Source: Herbaspirillum sp. GW103
GTDB lineage: Bacteria; Pseudomonadota; Gammaproteobacteria; Burkholderiales; Burkholderiaceae_D
Reading direction: 5' to 3'
Length of the DNA: 64,000 nt
Assembly: GCF_000261365.1 (NCBI RefSeq)
Contig: NZ_AJVC01000003.1
Coordinates: 248,001-312,000, forward strand
The notes under the pieces are model-generated. The model was not told the origin of the DNA and did not search any database. It was given only the letters and a program-made list of their open reading frames with translations. This document shows positions 1-7,038 of the stretch, piece by piece; positions within the stretch are counted from its first letter, which is position 1, and each line of letters begins with the position of its first letter. Position numbers and translations under genes: made by a program.

Positions 1-47
1 TATTCCAGGCATTTCAAACATTCTGCGACACACCCAAGGGCAACAAT

Positions 48-392
48 ATGAAGAAACTAGCGGCAATTGGCCTCTGCGGCATGCTGGCAACCGCCGGCCT
101 GGTCGCCAGTGCCTCGGCCTATGCGCATGGACGCTTCTATGGTGGCGTGGTCATCGGTGGCCCTCTGTGGGTGCCGCCCCCGGTCTACTATCCGCCGCCG
201 GTGTATTACCCGCCGCCGGTCTACGTGGAGCGCGTGCCGGCGCCGGTCTATGTGGAACCGCAGCGTCAGGAGTACTGGTATTACTGCTCAGATACCAAGT
301 CTTATTATCCCTACGTCCAGAACTGCCCCAGTCCGTGGATGAAGGTGGTGCCCAACACGCCGGGCGTGCCGGGTGGCGCGCCACCGCAGTGA
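48..392 (+). CDS. Secreted Pro/Tyr-rich small protein
   Basis: Function unknown. The 114-residue product starts with a clear signal peptide: a basic MKK start, a hydrophobic core, and an A-Y-A cleavage site near residue 26. It should be exported to the periplasm or cell surface. Residues about 43-66 carry repeated PPPVYY units. The C-terminal part is rich in aromatics and holds two cysteines (WYYC near residue 79 and NCPSPW near residue 93) that could form a disulfide. A C-terminal domain of this kind is common in short exported proteins of betaproteobacteria. The start is supported by AAGGG at 36-40, seven bases before the ATG. The next gene, another envelope protein with Pro/Tyr repeats, follows 51 bases downstream and may be cotranscribed. 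Confidence 0.75.
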   Translation: MKKLAAIGLCGMLATAGLVASASAYAHGRFYGGVVIGGPLWVPPPVYYPPPVYYPPPVYVERVPAPVYVEPQRQEYWYYCSDTKSYYPYVQNCPSPWMKVVPNTPGVPGGAPPQ

Positions 393-443
393 GTCAAGCC
401 GCCTGCGTCGTCTGTCGTCGATCCCCCCGATAAAGGAAACATC

Positions 444-1004
444 GTGAAGCCCCTCTACAAGACCGCTGCTACCGTTTCCGCTCTGGGCGCCATGCTGGCG
501 CTGGGCGGCTGCGTGAGCGTACCCACCGGCCCCTCGGTCATGGCCATGCCCGGCAAGGACAAGACCTACGAACAGTTCCGCGCCGACCAGCAGCAATGCC
601 AGCAATACGCGCAGGACGCCATCGGCGGGCAGGCCGCGCAGACCCAGAACAATGCCGCCAACAGCGCCGCTGTCGGTACCGCCGTCGGTGCCGTGGCCGG
701 CGCACTGATCGGGGCCGCCTCGGGCAACGCCGGAGCGGGTGCCGCCATCGGCGCCGGTGGCGGCTTGCTGGTGGGCAGCGCCGCCGGCAGCAATGCGGCA
801 GCAGGTGGCAATTACTCGATGCAGCAGCGCTACGACATGACCTACACCCAGTGCATGGTCAGCAAGGGTAACCAGGTCCAGCAGCCGGTCCAGACCACCA
901 CCGTCTACACCTATCATCCACGCTACTACTATGCACCGCCGCCGCCTCCGGGGTATTACGGCCCGCCGCCGGTGTATTACGGTCCACCGCCGGGCGCCTA
1001 TTGA
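444..1004 (+). CDS. Glycine-zipper outer-membrane lipoprotein
   Basis: A predicted lipoprotein of 186 residues. The signal sequence ends in a lipobox (L-G-G-C, Cys near residue 23). Residues about 75-125 form an Ala/Gly-rich segment with repeated GxxxG spacing, the glycine-zipper pattern of membrane-inserting envelope lipoproteins. The C-terminal 35 residues are a Tyr/Pro tail (PPPPPGYYGPPPVYYGPPP) that resembles the repeat of the gene just upstream. Translation starts at GTG, chosen because AAAGGA at 432-437 lies at good spacing and the lipobox then sits at the usual depth. A factor-independent terminator follows directly. The role is probably structural in the envelope; no enzyme motif is visible. 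Confidence 0.75.
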   Translation: MKPLYKTAATVSALGAMLALGGCVSVPTGPSVMAMPGKDKTYEQFRADQQQCQQYAQDAIGGQAAQTQNNAANSAAVGTAVGAVAGALIGAASGNAGAGAAIGAGGGLLVGSAAGSNAAAGGNYSMQQRYDMTYTQCMVSKGNQVQQPVQTTTVYTYHPRYYYAPPPPPGYYGPPPVYYGPPPGAY

Positions 1005-1014
1005 GCGCTCGCAC

Positions 1015-1047
1015 AAAAACCGTCTCTGCGGAGGCGGTTTTTTCTTA
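1015..1047 (+). terminator. Rho-independent terminator
   Basis: Stem ACCGTCTC / GAGGCGGT (one G-T pair) with loop TGCG, followed by TTTTTTCTT. It closes the two-gene envelope unit. Confidence 0.85.
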
Positions 1048-1073
1048 TGCAGCGCAACATGGCGCGCTGCCGG

Positions 1074-1082
1074 TGCTATACT
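1074..1082 (+). promoter_or_regulatory. Extended -10 promoter for the trpS leader
   Basis: TGCTATACT is an extended -10 element (TGn followed by TATACT at 1077-1082). No good -35 is visible at 17 bases upstream (GCAACA). The expected transcription start falls at about 1089-1090, on the ATG of the leader peptide. Confidence 0.5.
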
Positions 1083-1089
1083 CGCCGCC

Positions 1090-1140
1090 ATGCTTTTCCG
1101 AAATCAACTTGCGAAAACCCAGCATTGGTGGCGCGCCTGA
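1090..1140 (+). CDS. Putative Trp leader peptide (16 aa, tandem Trp)
   Basis: A 16-codon frame reads MLFRNQLAKTQHWWRA and ends in TGA. Codons 13 and 14 are consecutive TGG (1126-1131), the hallmark of a Trp attenuator leader. The stop codon lies inside the first arm of a set of competing hairpins that precedes trpS. No Shine-Dalgarno sequence is visible, and the candidate promoter would start the transcript at or next to the ATG, so the leader may be translated as a leaderless mRNA. Leaderless Trp leader peptides are known in Sinorhizobium. The inferred role is to sense charged tRNA-Trp by ribosome stalling. Similarity searches would not detect such a short peptide. Confidence 0.7.
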   Translation: MLFRNQLAKTQHWWRA

Positions 1141-1212
1141 ACGAGGCGGCCCGTTTTCACACAGATTGACCATGTGACCATGATGCCGCCGGTTCCGGCG
1201 GCATTGTTTCTT
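1134..1212 (+). promoter_or_regulatory. Trp transcription attenuator upstream of trpS
   Basis: Four segments can pair in two exclusive ways. Segment 1 (CGCCT, 1134-1138) pairs with segment 2 (AGGCG, 1144-1148). Segment 3 (ATGCCGCCGG, 1183-1192) pairs perfectly with segment 4 (CCGGCGGCAT, 1195-1204), which is followed by TGTTTCTT and serves as the terminator. Alternatively GGCGGC of segment 2 (1145-1150) pairs with GCCGCC of segment 3 (1185-1190). A small TCACA/TGTGA hairpin (1157-1161 with 1173-1177) would bring segments 2 and 3 together. A ribosome held on the Trp codons at 1126-1131 covers segment 1, frees segment 2 and so favours antitermination. Confidence 0.7.
1183..1212 (+). terminator. 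Attenuator terminator hairpin (3:4)
   Basis: Ten-base perfect inverted repeat ATGCCGCCGG / CCGGCGGCAT around a TT centre, then TGTTTCTT. In practice the innermost pairs must open to make a loop. The U-tract is interrupted, as suits a conditional terminator. Confidence 0.65.
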
Positions 1213-1251
1213 CAGCTTCGGGACCGGCGGCATTCCAGATAACGATCAGGA

Positions 1252-2292
<1,041 letters not shown>

Positions 2293-2315
2293 GGCACATT
2301 TGCCCGCTATATGAA

Positions 2316-2353
2316 GACCGCCGCATCCCATCCGGGTTTGCGGCGGTTTTTTT
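2316..2353 (+). terminator. Rho-independent terminator of trpS
   Basis: Stem ACCGCCGCA (2317-2325) with TGCGGCGGT (2339-2347) and a run of seven T. It sits between the convergent trpS and histidine kinase genes. Confidence 0.9.
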
Positions 2354-2371
2354 ATGCCTGCGTGAAGGTTT

Positions 2372-3763
2372 TTACCGATTTTTGGGAGGCGTCATCGGCG
2401 GCAGTTCCAGCAGGACTTCCAGCCCGCCCTCCGGCAGGTTGCGCAGGCGCAGCTGGCCGTGATGGTTCTCGGCGATGTTGAGCGCGATGGTCAGGCCCAG
2501 CCCGGTACCGCCGGTATCGCGCGAGCGCGAGGTCTCCAGGCGATAGAAAGGTTCGAACACGGCCTCCAGTTCGGCCTTCGGAATGCCCGGCCCCTGGTCG
2601 CGGATGCGGATGGCGATCTTCTGCTGTTCCAGCGCGATACTGACGCGGGCTGACTTGCCGTACTTGCAGGCATTGTCGATGAGGTTGGTCAGGCAGCGCC
2701 GCAGCGCGCCCGGCTGGGCCATCACGAAGGCGCGGGTGCTGCCTTGCAGGGTGACGTCCTGGCCGGCATCGGCGGCGTCGGCGCAGACGCTGTCGAGCAG
2801 GGAATCGATGTCCAGAGCCTGGATCTTCTCGGAAGAATCCATGCTGCGCGCCAGGTCCAGCCCTTCGCGCACCATGCCGTGCATGACGCCCAGGTCGTCG
2901 ATGAGCTTCTGCTGCAAGCCGGGATCGCTGACCTTTTCCAGTCGCAGCCGCATGCGCGTCAGGGGTGTCTGCAGGTCATGCGTGATGGCCGCCAGCATGT
3001 GGGTGCGATGCTGGATCTGGCGACGGATGCGTCCCTGCATGGCGTTGAAGGCATGGGCCGCCTGGCGGATTTCGGTGGGACCGGTTTCGGCCAGCGGGGC
3101 GTGGTCGATGTCGCGGCCCAGGCGCGAAGCGGCTTGCGCCAGCTGGCGGATAGGGCGGGTGGCCATGCGCGCCACCAGCCACGCCAGCATGGCAATGAGT
3201 ACCAGGAACAGCAGGATATATTGCAGACCGAACAGACCGGCCGGCCCGCCCGGTCCGCCGCGCCCGCGCAGGGCCGGGGGCTCGCCCGGCTGGTGCAGGC
3301 GCAGGCGCATGAGCGCCTGGTCATGCAGGCTGATGTAGATGACGCGACAGGTATCGCGGCGCGGTCCACGCCCGTCATCGGCATGCAGCGGCGGGCATTC
3401 GCTCTCACGCTGCACGGCGATCTTGCGGTCCTCGCCCAGGCGCGCCTGCAGCATCTCAATCAGGGGACTGCTGCTGTTGCTGGCATTGGAGCCGATGGCG
3501 TCGTTCATGTCGTCCACCATGCGCGCCTCGAAACCGAAGTTGGTCGCCGCCTGCAGCACGATGGGCCGCTGCGCGGGAGGGATGTTGTCCACCGCCTGCA
3601 CGATCTGCTCGACGCGGTCGGCCAGATGCTGGAAGCGCAGCTCACGCAAGATATTGCGGCGCTCGTTGCCGGCCAGCCAGTTGGTGGCAAAGACCGCCAC
3701 CACGATACCGCCCAGCAGCAGGAAGAAGATGCGGTTGCCGATGGAGCCGAGGAAATTCTTCAT
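2372..3763 (-). CDS. EnvZ-like sensor histidine kinase
   Basis: A 463-residue inner-membrane kinase that should phosphorylate the response regulator encoded just upstream. Transmembrane helices lie at about residues 11-29 and 180-200 and enclose a periplasmic sensor domain. The HAMP domain follows, then the dimerisation H-box with His262 in the context AITHDLQTP. The ATPase domain has the N-box (LTNLIDNACKYG, 358-369), G1 (DQGPGIP) and G2 (GGTGLGL). A Gly/Pro-rich stretch (GRGGPGGPAG) just before the second helix is unusual. The start codon overlaps the regulator's stop as ATGA, so the two are translationally coupled. The neighbouring spy-like and mdt genes suggest an envelope-stress stimulus as in BaeS; the stimulus itself cannot be read from sequence. 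Confidence 0.9.
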   Translation of the reverse strand: MKNFLGSIGNRIFFLLLGGIVVAVFATNWLAGNERRNILRELRFQHLADRVEQIVQAVDNIPPAQRPIVLQAATNFGFEARMVDDMNDAIGSNASNSSSPLIEMLQARLGEDRKIAVQRESECPPLHADDGRGPRRDTCRVIYISLHDQALMRLRLHQPGEPPALRGRGGPGGPAGLFGLQYILLFLVLIAMLAWLVARMATRPIRQLAQAASRLGRDIDHAPLAETGPTEIRQAAHAFNAMQGRIRRQIQHRTHMLAAITHDLQTPLTRMRLRLEKVSDPGLQQKLIDDLGVMHGMVREGLDLARSMDSSEKIQALDIDSLLDSVCADAADAGQDVTLQGSTRAFVMAQPGALRRCLTNLIDNACKYGKSARVSIALEQQKIAIRIRDQGPGIPKAELEAVFEPFYRLETSRSRDTGGTGLGLTIALNIAENHHGQLRLRNLPEGGLEVLLELPPMTPPKNR

Positions 3764-4497
3764 CCCGGGCGGCCCGTCCCTTCGGCCGTCACGGTCGTGG
3801 CCAGCACGTAGCCCTCGTTGCGCACGGTCTTGATGATGGTGGGGGTACGCGCATCATCGCCCAGCTTCTGGCGCAGGCGGCTGATCTGGATATCCACCGA
3901 ACGGTCGAAGGGATCGGATTCGCGGCCTTGCGTGAGCTCCAGCAACTGGTCGCGGTTGAGCACGCGGTTGGGATGGTCGAGGAACACCTTCAGCAGCCGG
4001 AATTCCGCCCCCGACAAGGCCACCACCACACCCTCCCGGCTCACCAGGTGACGCGCGGTGAGATCCAGGGTCCAGCCGGCAAAGCGCATGGTGGCAACGT
4101 CCGGCTGGGCCATGTTGGGCGGCAGCGCCTGGGTACGGCGCAGCACGCTGCGGATGCGGGCAAACAGTTCGCGCGGCTCGAAGGGCTTGGCCAGGTAGTC
4201 ATCGGCGCCCATCTCCAGCCCCAGGATGCGGTCCAGCGGCTCGCCGCGCGCGGTCAGCATGATGACCGGTACCGAGGAGGTGGCGCGCAGGTTGCGGCAG
4301 ATGGTCAGGCCGTCTTCGCCGGGCAGGGTCAGATCCAGCACGATCAGGTCCACGCGCGACTCTTCCAGTACCCGGCGCATTTCGCTGCCATTGGTGGCGG
4401 TCAGGGTGCGCAGGCCATTGCTGTCCAGATATTCGGCCAGCAGGGTGCGGATGTCGCGGTCGTCATCGACGACGAGGATGTGAGTATTTGTATCCAT
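3760..4497 (-). CDS. OmpR-family response regulator
   Basis: A 245-residue DNA-binding regulator and partner of the kinase that follows. The receiver domain has the acidic pair at Asp11/Asp12, the phosphoacceptor Asp55 (VLDLTLPG), Thr82 and Lys104 (AKPF). The C-terminal half is a winged helix of OmpR/PhoB type, ending in the usual RNEGYVL. I took the ATG at 4497, which gives the standard MDTNTHILVVDDD start; an in-frame ATG at 4506 adds three residues, and neither has a clear ribosome binding site. The gene is divergent from the spy/mdt genes. Repeated CGATAC boxes in the shared intergenic region are likely targets for this protein and for autoregulation. BaeR-like by context, OmpR-like by sequence. 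Confidence 0.9.
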   Translation of the reverse strand: MDTNTHILVVDDDRDIRTLLAEYLDSNGLRTLTATNGSEMRRVLEESRVDLIVLDLTLPGEDGLTICRNLRATSSVPVIMLTARGEPLDRILGLEMGADDYLAKPFEPRELFARIRSVLRRTQALPPNMAQPDVATMRFAGWTLDLTARHLVSREGVVVALSGAEFRLLKVFLDHPNRVLNRDQLLELTQGRESDPFDRSVDIQISRLRQKLGDDARTPTIIKTVRNEGYVLATTVTAEGTGRPG

Positions 4498-4734
4498 GGA
4501 CCGCATTATGCCGAACTTGTCCGTCCCTGCAGGGGGGATTTGTATCGGGTCTTTACAAGGAGCAGGGCAGAAATAAAACGATACCTGCGCGGCCCGCGTA
4601 TATACAAAACGATACAAATGACGCCACAGCGGAAAAATCCTTGATACACGCCGCCGGTTTAATGGGAACCATGCCAGGACAGCACGTCGCTGTTCAAAAG
4701 CATAACGAGCACCACCCCCTGAAAGGAGCAAGCC
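4498..4734. promoter_or_regulatory. Divergent promoter region with CGATAC boxes
   Basis: The 237-base gap between the response regulator and the spy-like gene holds three CGATAC boxes. AAAACGATAC lies at 4575-4584 and again at 4606-4615, exactly 31 bases apart. TTGTATCG at 4540-4547 is the exact inverse of CGATACAA at 4610-4617. Around the last box, ATACAAA recurs with a 10-base period (4602-4608 and 4612-4618), the tandem half-site spacing typical of OmpR-family operators. I infer that this is the regulator's operator, controlling both directions. Confidence 0.6.
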
Positions 4735-5274
4735 ATGTTGACATTCAAGAACCGTATCCTGGCCGGCGTCGCCGCCGTAAGCATCAGCGCCGTCACCCTG
4801 TCGGCCTTTGCCCAGATGCCCCCGGGCGGCCCGCAAGGTCATGCGCCAAGCCCGCAACAGATCGCCAAGTTCGAGCAGATGCGCGCCAAGCACCAGGCCG
4901 AGCTGCACGACAAGCTCAAGATCACCGCCTCCCAGGAAGCCGCCTGGAAGCTCTTCCTCGACAAGACCAAACCGGCCCCGTTCGACCCGGCCGGCCGTCC
5001 CGACAAGGCAGAATGGGCCAAGCTGAGCACCCCGGAACGTCTGGACAAGCAGCTTGACATGATGCGCAAGCGTGAAGCCTTCGCCGAGCAGCGCATCGCC
5101 GCCACCAAGGACTTCTACGCCACTCTGTCGCCGGAGCAGCAGAAGATCTTCGATGCCGAGCACGCCAAGATGGAGCGCCATCGTTGGGAAAAGATGGAAC
5201 ACATGCGCCACGGCGACCGCAAGGGTCCCCCGCATGGCGGCAAGCCGGCTCCGGATGCCCCGCCGGCCAACTAA
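4735..5274 (+). CDS. Spy/CpxP-family periplasmic LTxxQ protein
   Basis: A 179-residue exported protein of the Spy/CpxP group, which are ATP-independent periplasmic chaperones or stress sensors. The signal peptide ends at A-F-A near residue 26. The mature part is helical, charged and Lys/Glu-rich. It has two LTxxQ-like motifs: ITASQEAAW near residue 62 and LSPEQQKIF near residue 131. The tail is His/Pro/Gly-rich (HMRHGDRKGPPHGG) and might bind metal. The start has AAAGGAG eight bases upstream. The gene sits between the two-component system and mdtABC. In E. coli spy belongs to the BaeSR and CpxAR regulons, so co-regulation here is likely. A hairpin at 5345-5380 may end its transcript or only attenuate it. 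Confidence 0.85.
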   Translation: MLTFKNRILAGVAAVSISAVTLSAFAQMPPGGPQGHAPSPQQIAKFEQMRAKHQAELHDKLKITASQEAAWKLFLDKTKPAPFDPAGRPDKAEWAKLSTPERLDKQLDMMRKREAFAEQRIAATKDFYATLSPEQQKIFDAEHAKMERHRWEKMEHMRHGDRKGPPHGGKPAPDAPPAN

Positions 5275-5344
5275 ACCGGGGCAGGCATGACCTGCCGCTG
5301 CGCCGGCGCAAGCCTGATACCGGCGCAGCGTGCAGTTCCACCCG

Positions 5345-5380
5345 ACAGCCTTGCGTTTGCCCGCAAGGCTGTTCTCGTTG
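5345..5380 (+). terminator. Hairpin, weak terminator
   Basis: Perfect 11-base stem ACAGCCTTGCG / CGCAAGGCTGT with loop TTTGCC, followed by TCTCGTT. The T-tract is short, so partial read-through from the spy-like gene into mdtA is plausible. Confidence 0.5.
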
Positions 5381-5460
5381 GCACATCGTGCAATGGCGGC
5401 AATAGCTGGGTACACTGCGTGCCAGCCCGCCGACTTGATCGGTTCACAGGTTTTCCTGAC

Positions 5461-6996
5461 ATGACAAATACTCCCAATTCCCGGCAGCCGTCTCCCTCCA
5501 ACAGCTCTTCCCGTGGCAGCATTCTGCGCCGCTGGTGGTTCTGGGTCCTGGTAGCGGTGCTGGCCGCAGGTGGCGGCGCCAAATGGTGGTCCAAGAAGAA
5601 GACCGAACAGGAGCAGATGGCGGCCATGGGTGGCCCGGGCGGACGTCCCGGTGGCCCTGGTGGGCCGGGTGCGCGGCGTCCCGGTGCCGGCGCCTTTGGC
5701 AGCCAGACCATGCCGGTGGGCGTGGCCACGGCCCAGGTGCAGAACGTGGATGTGTTCCTCAACGGTCTGGGTTCGGTGACCCCGACGGCCACGGCCACCG
5801 TGCGGGCCCGCGTGGATGGACAACTGATGAAGCTGCATTACAAGGAAGGCCAGGTGGTCAAGGCCGGTGAGCTGCTGGCCGAGCTCGATCCGCGTGCGCT
5901 GCAGGCCGCGCTGACCCAGGCCGAAGGGCAGCTGGCGCGCGATCGCGCCTTGCTCGCCTCGGCCCGGCTGGATCTCAAGCGCTACCAGACCCTGCTGTCG
6001 CAGGACTCGATTGCCAGCCAGCAGGTCGATACCCAGGCCGCGCTGGTCAAGCAATACGAGGGCACGGTCAAGGCCGATGAAGGCAGTGTCGCCAGCGCCC
6101 GTCTGCAATTGTCGTTCACCCGCGTCACCGCCCCGATCAGCGGCCGCCTCGGCCTGCGCCAGGCCGACGTGGGCAACAACGTCACTACCAGCGATACCAA
6201 TGGGCTGGTCATCATCACCCAGTTGCAGCCGATCACGGCCATCTTCAGCATCCCCGAAGACAATATCCCCCAGGTCTTGCAGCAACTGCAGAGCGGCCGC
6301 AAGCTGCCGGCCCAGGCCTGGGACCGCGAGCAGAAGAAGAAACTGGCCGATGGCGTGTTGTTGACCATCGATAACGTGGTCGACTCCACCACCGGCACGG
6401 TCAAGCTCAAGGCCCAGTTCCCCAATACCGATTACGCGCTCTTCCCCAGCCAGTTCGTCAACATCCGCCTGCAACTCAAGACCGAGAAGGGCGCCACCGT
6501 CATCCCCACGGCCGCCATCCAGCGCGGGGCCAAGGGCTTGTTCGTGTATGTGGTCAAGCAGGACAACACCGTCACCGTGCGCCCGGTCAAGACCGGCCCG
6601 GTGCAGGATGACCAGACCGTCATCACCGATGGCATCAGCGCCGGTGAAACCGTGGTCATCGATGGCATCGACCGCCTGCGCGAAGGCGCCAAGGTGGAAG
6701 CTGTCACGCGTGGCGGCGCCGATGATCCGGCCAACAAGCTCACCACCGAGAATCCGGAACGTCGCCATGGCAAGCGGGGGCAGGGCGGTCAAGCGGCCCA
6801 GGGCGGCGAGGCCAACCTGAGTCCGGAAGAGCGGCAGAAGCGCTGGGCCGAACTCAACAAGCGCATCGATGCCGGTGAATTCGGCGAAGAAATCAAGAAG
6901 CTGCCCGAAGACCAGCGTCGCCAGAAGATGATGGAGCTGCGCCGCCAGCGCGAAGGCGGCGCCAACAATGCAGGCAACGCCAACGGCGCCAAGTAA
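5461..6996 (+). CDS. mdtA: RND efflux periplasmic adaptor, MdtA-like
   Basis: Membrane fusion protein that links the inner-membrane RND pump to the outer-membrane channel. I chose ATG 5461 (MTNTPNSRQ), which gives 511 residues with one N-terminal transmembrane anchor (about residues 24-42); an upstream in-frame ATG at 5287 would place a long unrelated leader before it. A Gly/Pro-rich linker (GGPGGRPGGPGGPGARRPG) follows the anchor. Then come the barrel-sandwich and helical hairpin (VRARVDGQLMKLHYKEGQVV through RVTAPISGRLGL). The C-terminal 75 or so residues after LREGAKVEAV are charged and helical (LSPEERQKRW..LPEDQRRQKM) and go beyond the usual MdtA length. First gene of the efflux operon, 42 bases before mdtB. 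Confidence 0.88.
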   Translation: MTNTPNSRQPSPSNSSSRGSILRRWWFWVLVAVLAAGGGAKWWSKKKTEQEQMAAMGGPGGRPGGPGGPGARRPGAGAFGSQTMPVGVATAQVQNVDVFLNGLGSVTPTATATVRARVDGQLMKLHYKEGQVVKAGELLAELDPRALQAALTQAEGQLARDRALLASARLDLKRYQTLLSQDSIASQQVDTQAALVKQYEGTVKADEGSVASARLQLSFTRVTAPISGRLGLRQADVGNNVTTSDTNGLVIITQLQPITAIFSIPEDNIPQVLQQLQSGRKLPAQAWDREQKKKLADGVLLTIDNVVDSTTGTVKLKAQFPNTDYALFPSQFVNIRLQLKTEKGATVIPTAAIQRGAKGLFVYVVKQDNTVTVRPVKTGPVQDDQTVITDGISAGETVVIDGIDRLREGAKVEAVTRGGADDPANKLTTENPERRHGKRGQGGQAAQGGEANLSPEERQKRWAELNKRIDAGEFGEEIKKLPEDQRRQKMMELRRQREGGANNAGNANGAK

Positions 6997-7038
6997 GCAC
7001 CCTCAGTCCGATTTGCCCAATCTGCACAAGGCTCACGC

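Noticed and set aside
1134..1250. T-box riboswitch for trpS
   Set aside because: No specifier loop or T-box sequence (TGGNACCGCG); the tandem Trp codons and competing hairpins explain the region better, and T-boxes are rare in proteobacteria.
3760..6792. Very long open frame on the minus strand running upstream of the response regulator through the spy-like and mdtA genes
   Set aside because: Only the part to 4497 encodes a protein (the response regulator). The rest is open because of high GC and lies antisense to spy and mdtA, with no domain or ribosome binding site.
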